Virus record (IMG/VR): IMGVR_UViG_3300030099_004448
Span: 106,595 to 170,594 of that record
Source: a virus
DNA length: 64,000 nt
Reading direction: 5' to 3' (one strand)
Shown piece by piece: positions 17,048 to 24,506 of the stretch (positions are counted from its first letter, which is position 1; every line of letters begins with the position of its first letter). Made by a program: the position numbers and the translations under genes. The notes below the pieces were generated by a model that was not told where the DNA came from, ran no database searches, and saw only the letters and a program-made list of their open reading frames with translations.

Positions 17048-18393
17048 GTAGACTTGTTATATTCGGTGCGACAGGAGATCTTTGTCGCCGTAAATTGATT
17101 CCATCATTACATAAACTTTGGGAGAAAAAATTACTTCCAACTGATTTTGTAGTTACTGGGTGTGCAAGGAGAGAGCCAACTAGAGATCAATGGATTGCAT
17201 CTCTTGGTGGAGATTATCCCGAAGAATTTTTACATCTTCTAGACTATCAATCTGCAGATTTGTCTAGAGTAGATACTTTGAAGAATCTAAAACCAGCACC
17301 AGAAACAGTATCTAGTGTTATTGAAGATACTACTTATTTTCTGTCAGTGCCACCAGAGAGATATGCAGATGCAATACAAAATCTCAAAGAAGCGGGACTT
17401 GTAGATGATCAAGAAAGATCCAGAGTTATTATTGAAAAACCTTTTGGGACCGATTATAAATCTGCTGATAGTTTACAGTCTGTGGTGGGGAGATGTTTAC
17501 GCGAGAAACAAGTATATCGCATTGACCATTATCTTGGTAAAGATACTGTTAATAATATCCTTGCCACTAGGTTTAGCAATATACTTCTTGAACCACTTTG
17601 GAACAGGAATTACGTAGAGGAAGTTCAAATCTATGCAACCGAAACTATTGGTTGTGAAGGTAGATCTCAATACTACGAAACTGCAGGTGCAGTCAGAGAT
17701 ATGTTACAGAACCATATGCTTCAGGTTCTTGCATTGATTGCAATGGAAGCGCCATGTAAAATGGACGCTAAAGAGATTCGTAGAGAGAAGACAAAGGTTC
17801 TTGCTGCATCCAGATTGGGCACTAAACTAATCTGTGGTCAGTACAATGGATATAGAGATGAAGAGGGTGTAGATCCTGAATCAAGCACTCCAACCTTTGT
17901 TGCGGGTGATATTTACATTGATAACTGGAGATGGGAGGGTGTTCCATTTCACTTCATGACTGGTAAGAAAATGCCTTATCAGTGTGTTGAAGTAGTTGTT
18001 AAACTCAAGGCTCCACCACAACAATTATTTGAAGGTCATGAATACAATGACCGTATCGTAATGAGACTTCAACCACATCCACACTTCGATATCAGAATTG
18101 ATATGAAGGCGCCAGGATTTAAAAATGATGTAGAGACTGCAACTCTTACACATCGTTATCCTGATTGGTTGGGAGTTGACGGGTATGAAAAACTACTGTA
18201 TGATGCTATACAAGGAAACCAATCCAACTTCGTTCACTCCGAAGAAGTATTAGAATCCTGGAGAATCGTTGATGATCTTCTCTGCACTGGAGATAAGTGC
18301 CCTATCACGACTATTCCTTATTTGTATAATTATGGTTCTTGGGGCCCTCAACAAAAAACAGATTCAATTACTAATTGGGATTATCCCGCATGA
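17044..18393 (+). CDS. zwf: Glucose-6-phosphate 1-dehydrogenase
   Basis: First step of the oxidative pentose phosphate pathway, giving NADPH and 6-phosphogluconolactone. The Rossmann motif is GATGDLCRRKLIP (residues 8-20), with EKPFGTD near 135 and the active-site RIDHYLGK at 159-166. At 449 aa it is shorter than typical bacterial enzymes (about 500), as seen in phage versions. It lies in one coupled unit with gnd. Phage Zwf/Gnd are thought to redirect carbon from the Calvin cycle to nucleotide precursors. Confidence 0.95.
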   Translation: MSRLVIFGATGDLCRRKLIPSLHKLWEKKLLPTDFVVTGCARREPTRDQWIASLGGDYPEEFLHLLDYQSADLSRVDTLKNLKPAPETVSSVIEDTTYFLSVPPERYADAIQNLKEAGLVDDQERSRVIIEKPFGTDYKSADSLQSVVGRCLREKQVYRIDHYLGKDTVNNILATRFSNILLEPLWNRNYVEEVQIYATETIGCEGRSQYYETAGAVRDMLQNHMLQVLALIAMEAPCKMDAKEIRREKTKVLAASRLGTKLICGQYNGYRDEEGVDPESSTPTFVAGDIYIDNWRWEGVPFHFMTGKKMPYQCVEVVVKLKAPPQQLFEGHEYNDRIVMRLQPHPHFDIRIDMKAPGFKNDVETATLTHRYPDWLGVDGYEKLLYDAIQGNQSNFVHSEEVLESWRIVDDLLCTGDKCPITTIPYLYNYGSWGPQQKTDSITNWDYPA

Positions 18394-18629
18394 CACCCAC
18401 TATTGACCCGACAGATCCAAGGTACTTTCTACAAACCTCGGATAAACCATACGATAGACACCAATACGTTCTATCGTACAATGGAGAAAAAGAATTACTA
18501 TTTGAGGATTACGATCACTTGAGAGCTTACTGGTTTGAAACAGTTCGCAATTTCAGTGGGTGTACCGTACAAGTTTTAGATATCAAAAAGGACAAGAAAA
18601 AGTCGAAGTCGAAAGGAGGATTCAAATGA
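18390..18629 (+). CDS. Hypothetical protein between zwf and gnd, 79 aa
   Basis: The ATG lies in the zwf stop (ATGA) and the stop overlaps the gnd start (ATGA), so the three genes form a tight cassette. Sequence: acidic and aromatic N-terminal two thirds, then a basic KKDKKKSKSKGG tail. It lacks the paired Cys of CP12. A regulator or accessory of the pentose phosphate enzymes is conceivable from position only. Confidence 0.6.
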   Translation: MTPTIDPTDPRYFLQTSDKPYDRHQYVLSYNGEKELLFEDYDHLRAYWFETVRNFSGCTVQVLDIKKDKKKSKSKGGFK

Positions 18630-19681
18630 AAGTTGGAATGATTGGACTAGGACGGATGGGTGAAGGCATGTCTCGCCGTCTTATTGCAGCAGGACACGAA
18701 GTACATGGGTATCGTAACAATGTTAAAAAAGCTGAAGAACAATATGAGAAGGGTTATATCAGTGGATTTACCACTTCTCTGGAAAGCCTTGTTCAAGTAA
18801 TAAAAACAGGTGTTGGAACACTTACCCAGGAAGAATCAAAATCTCCTGGAGTCTATATGATGGTAGTACCAGCAGAGACCGTAGAGGATACACTTAATGA
18901 GCTATTACAGTTTTGTAACGAGGGAGATATTATTATTGATCATGGCAATAGTAATTTTAAGGACAGTCGGAGACGGGCAGAACGTCTTGCAAAACTGGGC
19001 ATCCAATATCTTGACTGTGGTACTAGTGGTGGTGTGTATGGTCTGGAGCGTGGATTCTGTCTCATGGTTGGTGGCGGAAAGTCTGCAGTCGATGTCTGCC
19101 GTCCACTCTTTGACGCACTCTCACCAGGCATCGGTGCCGCTCCTAGGACCAATGATTCAGACAACTTCACATGGTATCCTGAGGAGTATGGATGGATCTA
19201 CGCTGGTCCAGCTGGTGCAGGTCATTTTGTAAAGATGGTTCACAATGGAATCGAATACGGAATCATGCAAGCCTACGCCGAAGGCTTTAATATCCTGCAT
19301 GAGGCTAATGCTGGGTCAGTTTATGTTAAAGAGGGCGATGCTGAGGTTGCTCCGATGGAGAATCCGAAAGACTATTGCTACGACATTGACGTTGCTAAAG
19401 TGGCTGAGTGTTGGCGTCGTGGTAGTGTGGTTGGTTCTTGGTTACTTGACCTTACCGCTGATGTTCTTCGCAGCGATCGAGAGCTTAGCAAGTTCGATGG
19501 GGGAGTATCAGATAGTGGTGAGGGTCGTTGGACTGTTCACGCTGCTGTGGATCTTGGTGTACCCTCTCCTGTCATCAGCAGTGCGTTGTGGGCACGCTTT
19601 GAGTCGCGCCGTCTGGGTGCTTTCACTGCCAAGGTTCTAAACGGTATGCGCGCCATGTTCGGTGGCCACGATGTAAGATGA
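18626..19681 (+). CDS. gnd: 6-phosphogluconate dehydrogenase
   Basis: Makes ribulose-5-phosphate and NADPH. The cofactor site is GLGRMGEGMSRRL (residues 7-19), the substrate region DCGTSGGVYGLERGF, and the catalytic KMVHNGIEYG starts at K203. The start at 18626 is chosen over an upstream in-frame ATG because AGGAGG stands directly before it and the Rossmann strand begins at once. At 351 aa this is the short (GntZ/YqeC-like) form rather than the 470-residue enzyme. Confidence 0.93.
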   Translation: MKVGMIGLGRMGEGMSRRLIAAGHEVHGYRNNVKKAEEQYEKGYISGFTTSLESLVQVIKTGVGTLTQEESKSPGVYMMVVPAETVEDTLNELLQFCNEGDIIIDHGNSNFKDSRRRAERLAKLGIQYLDCGTSGGVYGLERGFCLMVGGGKSAVDVCRPLFDALSPGIGAAPRTNDSDNFTWYPEEYGWIYAGPAGAGHFVKMVHNGIEYGIMQAYAEGFNILHEANAGSVYVKEGDAEVAPMENPKDYCYDIDVAKVAECWRRGSVVGSWLLDLTADVLRSDRELSKFDGGVSDSGEGRWTVHAAVDLGVPSPVISSALWARFESRRLGAFTAKVLNGMRAMFGGHDVR

Positions 19682-19683
19682 GT

Positions 19684-19701
19684 ATTAAATAGGTATATAA
19701 T
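19684..19701 (+). promoter_or_regulatory. Possible promoter region (ATTAAATA and TATAAT)
   Basis: A late-like ATTAAATA (19684-19691) is followed by a perfect TATAAT (19696-19701) without a good -35. It precedes the small membrane protein at 19715 by 13 bases. Confidence 0.35.
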
Positions 19702-19714
19702 TGTCATACCTGCA

Positions 19715-19873
19715 ATGAATTTATTTCTACGTCCGTTGGAAGATCCAAACGGAGTCACCTGGTCAATCATCTGGTGTCTCGTTATTCTTCTATCGGGCGT
19801 TTCTTATTACATATACACCATTATAAAAATGGCATATGCGGAACTTGAAGAGGACGAGAATGATCACGGCTGA
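19715..19873 (+). CDS. Small membrane protein, 52 aa
   Basis: MNLFLRPLEDPNG is followed by one transmembrane helix (about 17-37, SIIWCLVILLSGVSYYIYTII) and an acidic tail ELEEDENDHG. It overlaps the next gene by 14 bases. The conserved-looking layout (N-out loop, single helix, acidic tail) is common in cyanophage micro-proteins of unknown role. Confidence 0.55.
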   Translation: MNLFLRPLEDPNGVTWSIIWCLVILLSGVSYYIYTIIKMAYAELEEDENDHG

Positions 19874-20411
19874 AGATAATTTTTTTACTGAAGAAGAACG
19901 TAAGTTCGTCTTGGATTATTGTAAGAATGCCAGATTTCGTTATGGAGTTGCAGATTCAAGTCAGTTTCTTCCTACAGGAATGGTTGCGGACATCTATAAG
20001 AATGAAAAAATATATAAACTTTTTAGTGACACAACTAAACAATATGCACCAGGTAGAGAAATATACTGGATGCATGTAAATTTATTTGTTCCAAAAGAAG
20101 TTCCATACTTTCATGTAGATTCCGAAGAAGAAGGAGATCTTACATTTTTATATTATCCCAATAGTGATTGGCATTTCAATGATCTGGGATCTACAGAATT
20201 TTTTGTGAATGATCAAGTTATTGGTGTTCCTCCAATTCCAAATCGATTAATTTATTTTGATTCTCAGTTGAGACATAGAGCAACTACATTTAGATCTGAT
20301 CATAGATTTAATGTTATTATCAAATATAAATCAATAGAAAACTTGAAAAAATCATATGAAAGTGGTGCTTCTCCCCATGAATGGGATATTTCTCCTTACA
20401 ATACTATATAA
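19860..20411 (+). CDS. 2-oxoglutarate/Fe(II) dioxygenase-like protein, 183 aa
   Basis: HxD at 85-87 in PYFHVDSEEEG, a distal H139 in QLRHRATTF and R149 in DHRFNVIIKY make a full facial triad with a 2-oxoglutarate Arg. The start at 19860 is preferred to 19836 because GAGGACGAG precedes it and the fold starts there. This is a second, divergent oxygenase in addition to 15264-15827. The substrate is unknown; prolyl-hydroxylase-like by motif spacing. Confidence 0.75.
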   Translation: MITAEDNFFTEEERKFVLDYCKNARFRYGVADSSQFLPTGMVADIYKNEKIYKLFSDTTKQYAPGREIYWMHVNLFVPKEVPYFHVDSEEEGDLTFLYYPNSDWHFNDLGSTEFFVNDQVIGVPPIPNRLIYFDSQLRHRATTFRSDHRFNVIIKYKSIENLKKSYESGASPHEWDISPYNTI

Positions 20412-20432
20412 CTGTAGATGCTATAAAAATCA

Positions 20433-20891
20433 ATGGGAGCGATGACACCCCCGAGTCGGAAGAGTTGCTACAACTTTCGAGTGATAGAGATCAACAGAGT
20501 AGTGGACGGGGACACGATTGATGTCACAATTGATCTAGGTTTCGACCTTTATAAAAAAGAGAGAGTTAGAGTCGCTGGTGTAGACACACCAGAAAAACGC
20601 ACAAGAGATCTAGAGGAGAAAGCCCTTGGAATCGACGCAACCAACTGGCTCAAAGAGAAACTGGAAGGCGCTCTGGCTGGTGACGATGATCTTGTTATCC
20701 GCACTGAACTTGTTGGCGGTGTCGGGAAGTATGGTCGTCTTCTGGGTTGGTTATACCTTGGGGACGCAGCACTGTCCCTTAACGAAGCAATGATTGACGA
20801 GGGATACGCCTGGGCGTATGATGGTGGAACTAAGCAAAAGAACTTTGAAGAACTTCGTGAAATCCGCAGGGCGCATGGCACACTTGTTTAA
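20433..20891 (+). CDS. Thermonuclease (staphylococcal nuclease family)
   Basis: SNase-fold phosphodiesterase. Signatures: RVVDGDTIDVTIDLGF (Ca-binding Asp), RVRVAGVDTPEK (catalytic Arg) and GKYGRLLGWLYL (second Arg/substrate loop), then LNEAMIDEGYAWAYDGG. No signal peptide is visible, so it is likely intracellular, perhaps for degrading host DNA or RNA. ATG 20442 is an alternative start. The C-terminus overlaps the next gene by 17 bases. Confidence 0.9.
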   Translation: MGAMTPPSRKSCYNFRVIEINRVVDGDTIDVTIDLGFDLYKKERVRVAGVDTPEKRTRDLEEKALGIDATNWLKEKLEGALAGDDDLVIRTELVGGVGKYGRLLGWLYLGDAALSLNEAMIDEGYAWAYDGGTKQKNFEELREIRRAHGTLV

Positions 20892-21165
20892 TTTCCTTCT
20901 TGCAGTTACACTATGGGTACAAGTCCCACAATGGAATGATGATTGGTCTCACTGTGCTGTTGATATTCCTGACAGCTCTTGCCATTGGTACATTGCGGAT
21001 GCCGATAATACTTTTGGTGAGGGTTTTGACTGGGAAACTGCCCCCTGGTATTCTGTAGAAGGTCTTCAAGATATTGCAGATCTTCATGATAAAACATTGC
21101 AAGATGGTGAGTTGTACACTATGGACGCTCTTCAAACGCTAAATAGGAGCGACTCGAATTCTTGA
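20875..21165 (+). CDS. Acidic small protein with hydrophobic N-terminus, 96 aa
   Basis: MAHLFNFLLAVTLWVQVPQW looks like a signal peptide or anchor. The rest is acidic and Trp-rich with two Cys (HCAVDIPDSSCHW). The start is placed at ATG 20875, inside the nuclease gene and after GCAGGG. The 3' end contains the next late promoter. Function unknown. Confidence 0.5.
   Translation: MAHLFNFLLAVTLWVQVPQWNDDWSHCAVDIPDSSCHWYIADADNTFGEGFDWETAPWYSVEGLQDIADLHDKTLQDGELYTMDALQTLNRSDSNS
21139..21145 (+). promoter_or_regulatory. Late promoter inside coding sequence (CTAAATA)
   Basis: CTAAATA within the 3' end of the preceding gene, 22 bases before the ATG at 21168. It probably drives the three-gene membrane protein unit 21168-22842. 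Confidence 0.5.
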
Positions 21166-21167
21166 CG

Positions 21168-21419
21168 ATGCAAAAACTTATTAACGTTATCGCACTCCTA
21201 TCAGGACTGACTTCATTGGCAGTCATCGGTGGGGGTGTTTATGTTGTCATGAACCAAGATGCGTGGAGAGAAGCAGCAAAAGAACGTCTAACAGAACTAG
21301 TTGCAGGAGCAATCACTGATGAATTGCCAGGTATGATGGACGGTTTGATGCCTTTAGAAACTGGTCCATCCGTACCTTTTGGTGAGGTAGGACCATCTTC
21401 GGGAGTAAGATTGCCATGA
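21168..21419 (+). CDS. Small membrane protein, 83 aa
   Basis: One N-terminal transmembrane helix (about 4-25, LINVIALLSGLTSLAVIGGGVYVV), then an amphipathic helix and a Pro/Gly-rich tail. ATG 21168 is chosen over TTG 21162. It overlaps the next gene by ATGA. Probably a virion- or envelope-associated protein, since it is read from a late promoter. No family recognised. Confidence 0.55.
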   Translation: MQKLINVIALLSGLTSLAVIGGGVYVVMNQDAWREAAKERLTELVAGAITDELPGMMDGLMPLETGPSVPFGEVGPSSGVRLP

Positions 21420-22063
21420 AATTATTCCAGAAAACCAAAGAGCAACCAGGCGACTATTATCCAGAACCCAAGAAAGAGGTAAGTACTATGAAACCGATGA
21501 AGTGGTTTGTTATTACTGTTGGTGGAGTTATTGGAGTTGCTCACATTGGTATTCTGGGACATTTACTAAAACCTCAACCAGAGGTTCAACAACCACCTGC
21601 ATTCAATATTCCTCATACTCCTTACTCATCTTATAGAATTAAGGCAGGTAAAGATGGATATACAATTGAATATCGTGCAAATGATCCTAAAGTTTTAGAA
21701 TCATCTAAAACTCACGCCTCCGATAAAGCGAAGAAAGGACTTTTTGGTGGCAGTACAGAAGTTCGTCGCGAGACTCGTTACGATCAATATACTATGGAAG
21801 GAATCCGTAATATGGGTTCAGGAGGTGCCGTACTGGACGGTGAGGGAAAGTCTGCGAAAGACGTAGAGTGCATAGTGGCGGACGCTGGAGCACGGTCACA
21901 AGGTGCAATGGCAGGTAGTGCTATCGCTGCTGGTGTTGCAGTTCCTGCCGTAATCGGCATTCCATACATTGGATGGTTGGCTGCAGGATGGGCAACTTTA
22001 TTGGGAACCAACATTGGATCTGAGGTAGGATCACAAGTAGGTGATGTGTTTAATGATTGCTAA
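21416..22063 (+). CDS. Membrane protein with glycine-zipper segment, 215 aa
   Basis: A transmembrane helix near residues 29-47 (WFVITVGGVIGVAHIGILG), then a soluble part, then an Ala/Gly-rich hydrophobic segment near 160-200 (GAMAGSAIAAGVAVPAVIG...LLGTNIGSEVGSQVG) like glycine-zipper membrane-inserting proteins. This layout fits a phage protein that enters or perforates membranes during infection or release. That is inference. Coupled to both neighbours. Confidence 0.6.
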   Translation: MKLFQKTKEQPGDYYPEPKKEVSTMKPMKWFVITVGGVIGVAHIGILGHLLKPQPEVQQPPAFNIPHTPYSSYRIKAGKDGYTIEYRANDPKVLESSKTHASDKAKKGLFGGSTEVRRETRYDQYTMEGIRNMGSGGAVLDGEGKSAKDVECIVADAGARSQGAMAGSAIAAGVAVPAVIGIPYIGWLAAGWATLLGTNIGSEVGSQVGDVFNDC

Positions 22064-22842
22064 TGGAAATTCGTGATATTGCTATTGATGATGTGAATAT
22101 ACCTGACATTCAGGTTTATCAACCACCTGGATGGACAACAAATCCTTCAGCAATATTCACTGCTCCGCCAGTAACGGTGGAGGTTGGTGTGCCTATTGTG
22201 AATATACCTGGGTGTGTAGAAGCACATGAACAGAATACTACCAGAGAAAGGAGTGGTATTATTGGTGAAGATGATCCAAAGGGCGTAAAGACTTTTTGTG
22301 ATGCAGGGGTGCCATCTTTTGGACCTATTGATTACAGTCCAGATGACTTGGAATATAACTATGAACCACCTGTTCCAAAAGTAGCGCCGACATCAAAACC
22401 AGAAGTACCAGCACCAGTAACACAAACCGAAACACCTCCACCACCAAAATGTCCTACTAGAGAACAGGAGTTATTAAACCCTGTAGGAAAGATCCTAGAA
22501 GGTAACAAAAAAATTACTGGTTATGAACAGGTCGGAAAACAGTGTTTGATGGTTACAGAGGACCTAAGTATTACTGATCAAATCGTACAAAATATTCCCA
22601 ACCCTGGAGTAGTAACTGCTACTGCGAGTATTGCTGTTGTCGCTACAACATCAGCACTATTAGCAAAACCGTTAGCCGATCTACTATTGAAAGTAGTCAA
22701 ACCAACCGTTAAGAAAGTTATTAAAAAAATTGCTGCTATTAGAGGTAAAAAAGTTAAGGTCGAGTCTGTAAGGGACCGCCGAGATGAGCAGCGCCAGAGG
22801 AGTGCTGCAATTCGGGCATTACGGTTGATGAAGAAGAAGTAG
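22063..22842 (+). CDS. Proline-rich membrane-associated protein, 259 aa
   Basis: The N-terminal 140 residues are Pro/Val/Glu-rich with little predicted structure. A hydrophobic Ala-rich segment at about 180-205 (GVVTATASIAVVATTSALLAKP) is followed by a strongly basic C-terminus (KKVIKKIAAIRGKKVK...RRDEQRQR). ATG at 22063 overlaps the previous stop. The 3' end overlaps the convergent minus-strand gene by 89 bases. A virion protein contacting DNA and membrane is plausible but not shown. Confidence 0.55.
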   Translation: MEIRDIAIDDVNIPDIQVYQPPGWTTNPSAIFTAPPVTVEVGVPIVNIPGCVEAHEQNTTRERSGIIGEDDPKGVKTFCDAGVPSFGPIDYSPDDLEYNYEPPVPKVAPTSKPEVPAPVTQTETPPPPKCPTREQELLNPVGKILEGNKKITGYEQVGKQCLMVTEDLSITDQIVQNIPNPGVVTATASIAVVATTSALLAKPLADLLLKVVKPTVKKVIKKIAAIRGKKVKVESVRDRRDEQRQRSAAIRALRLMKKK

Positions 22843-23671
22843 TGCGTCTAACTTTTGGGATACTGTGACGGTGCGGTGGAACAGTGTTTTTACCAACCAC
22901 TAATACATCAGCACAAATCTTTGCCATCTCTGTACCTGGTCTAAACATAATTCCACGCTGCATTAATTCGCCACAATTCTTGAGTCTGGCGATCTCAAAA
23001 TCAAGGCGCTTATTAGCAGTTAATTGTTGTTGTAATGCAATCTGAGTTGCTGCAGCTTCTTTACATTGATCCTGTAACTTTTTATCTGTCGGGGTACTCC
23101 AAGTCATTGAAAAACCAACAGAGAGATTATAATTATCTTTCTGTCCTGTTCTCATTGGACGATAAAATTGTACAGAACCAGGATTATCTAAAATACCATC
23201 TCCAATTGGATTCCCCTCATCATCGAAGGAGCCAGTATTATCACTCATATCATATACAGGATCGTCATAGTAACCTTCAAAAGGTTTTGCTGCCGATACG
23301 TTTCCTGTTACAAATGGGGTGAAATTGCGGGTAGGACCCTGACACTGGATTCCACCGCCGTACGTATTCGTAATATATGGGCCCTGCAACACCTGGACGG
23401 CTTGATTTGTAACGCTGCCAGAACTATTAGCAATAGGAGAAGCAGTAGCGGAGACGCCACCAACAGTTTCTGCCAAGGATTGAGATGGGAATAATCCACT
23501 AAGAATTATTGGGAGAAAATACTTGTAGTATCGGTTATACTTGTTACTTCCGTTTCTCTTTGAATAATTGTGTGGTTGCTCAGGCCGGGCCCTGAATAAG
23601 TTTCCGTGAACTGAAACGCTGCCCCTGGTGTCGTTTGTGTGAACGTTGGTTTGCTTGTTGCACCAGTCCAT
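22754..23671 (-). CDS. Exported protein with unclear start, up to 305 aa
   Basis: The frame contains a good signal-peptide-like stretch, YKYFLPIILSGLFPSQSLA, at residues about 49-67. No ATG, GTG or TTG lies between it and the distant ATG at 23671, which sits inside the upstream gene. The mature part is Gly/Ser/Thr-rich with VQVLQGPYITNTYGGG and a helical C-terminus with Cys (CKEAAATQIALQQQL). A TTG at the cleavage site would drop the signal. Possible explanations are a 166-base overlap, rare initiation, a frameshift, or a sequence error. Confidence 0.55.
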   Translation of the reverse strand: MDWCNKQTNVHTNDTRGSVSVHGNLFRARPEQPHNYSKRNGSNKYNRYYKYFLPIILSGLFPSQSLAETVGGVSATASPIANSSGSVTNQAVQVLQGPYITNTYGGGIQCQGPTRNFTPFVTGNVSAAKPFEGYYDDPVYDMSDNTGSFDDEGNPIGDGILDNPGSVQFYRPMRTGQKDNYNLSVGFSMTWSTPTDKKLQDQCKEAAATQIALQQQLTANKRLDFEIARLKNCGELMQRGIMFRPGTEMAKICADVLVVGKNTVPPHRHSIPKVRRTTSSSSTVMPELQHSSGAAHLGGPLQTRP

Positions 23672-23949
23672 GATGATGTCACTCCATTAATAGTTACATT
23701 AACTGAACCTGTCCCTGGGGAAAGGTTTCCACTTGCGGTTACTCCAGATCCAGTTGCTGAATATTGGTAACCAGTGTTATAATCCATCGAATTGATGGTT
23801 TCTGTGATTTTACTAGTCGTCTCCGTATGGCTGGTCATGGAGCCTTGTGTAAAATTCGGGACCACTGGAACCGAGTATGCGGGTTGAAGTAGTCCATGAA
23901 TCACCCCAAGAACCAATCCGAGACCGATTGCTTCTTGTAATCTAGTCAT
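23506..23949 (-). CDS. Exported Thr/Ser/Gly-rich protein, 147 aa
   Basis: The N-terminal hydrophobic stretch (AIGLGLVLGVIHGLLQPAYS) looks like a signal peptide or anchor. The rest is Thr/Ser-rich beta repeats, with TFTQTTPGAAFQFTETYSG resembling a block of the next gene (TITATQDTAGSAFSFSQSY), so the two are probably paralogues. The start overlaps the stop of 23949-24443 by one base. Its role, perhaps on the surface or a virion fibre, is unknown. Confidence 0.6.
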   Translation of the reverse strand: MTRLQEAIGLGLVLGVIHGLLQPAYSVPVVPNFTQGSMTSHTETTSKITETINSMDYNTGYQYSATGSGVTASGNLSPGTGSVNVTINGVTSSWTGATSKPTFTQTTPGAAFQFTETYSGPGLSNHTIIQRETEVTSITDTTSIFSQ

Positions 23950-24443
23950 CAGTCGATAACAGTAATTTCTGAAACGAACTGGCCAGTAGCAGAAGAACCT
24001 GCGCCGCCAGCGGTTACGGTAAGTGCTCCAGTAGTTAGAACAGTACCTGCAAGATCCCCAGCGGTTCCAGCAGTGTAAGAAGTGGTGCTAGAGAAATTAG
24101 GCACCGTACCTACAGTAGCTGCACTAGTTGGAACCGCATCGCCTTGAGTATAAGATTGACTAAAGGAGAATGCTGAACCAGCAGTATCTTGAGTAGCGGT
24201 AATCGTACCAGGACTATAGATACCAGAAGTGATAGTACCAGCAGATACAGCACCTGCTGTGCTACCGTCTGTAGTATCAATATTTGAACCTGAGATGCTA
24301 TAGGAAGAACCGATTCTTGTTGCAGTGGTTCTTGCTGCGTCAACAGTCAGTTGAACACTGGAAGCATGTTTCGTAACAAGTCCGCCGGCATTTGCTGCAC
24401 TTGCGGTCATCAGTAGCATAATAAGAGGAATAAATTTCTTCAT
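23949..24443 (-). CDS. Exported Thr/Ser/Gly-rich protein, 164 aa
   Basis: A clear signal peptide (MKKFIPLIMLLMTASAANA) is followed by a highly Thr/Ser/Gly/Ala-rich, beta-type mature protein without Cys. ATG 24443 is preferred because an ATG at 24464 would leave almost no leader after the promoter. It shares blocks with the following gene. Export and late expression suggest an envelope or virion-associated protein. Confidence 0.65.
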   Translation of the reverse strand: MKKFIPLIMLLMTASAANAGGLVTKHASSVQLTVDAARTTATRIGSSYSISGSNIDTTDGSTAGAVSAGTITSGIYSPGTITATQDTAGSAFSFSQSYTQGDAVPTSAATVGTVPNFSSTTSYTAGTAGDLAGTVLTTGALTVTAGGAGSSATGQFVSEITVID

Positions 24444-24470
24444 GTGAAAGGATATTATGCACATATGCCC

Positions 24471-24477
24471 TATTTAG
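24471..24477 (-). promoter_or_regulatory. Late promoter, minus strand (CTAAATA)
   Basis: On the minus strand CTAAATA stands within GTGCCCTAAATAGGGCAT, about 28 bases before the ATG at 24443. It is centred in a small palindrome (GCCCTAAATAGGGC). Confidence 0.65.
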
Positions 24478-24506
24478 GGCACTTAATATTGTCATAACAA
24501 TAACTA

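Noticed and set aside
18390-18629. CP12 between zwf and gnd
   Set aside because: It lacks the paired Cys and the AWD core of CP12; only position would suggest it.
23506-23540. Classical -1 slippery heptamer joining the two minus-strand exported genes
   Set aside because: The overlap has no X-XXY-YYZ heptamer in the upstream frame; rare initiation or error remains possible.
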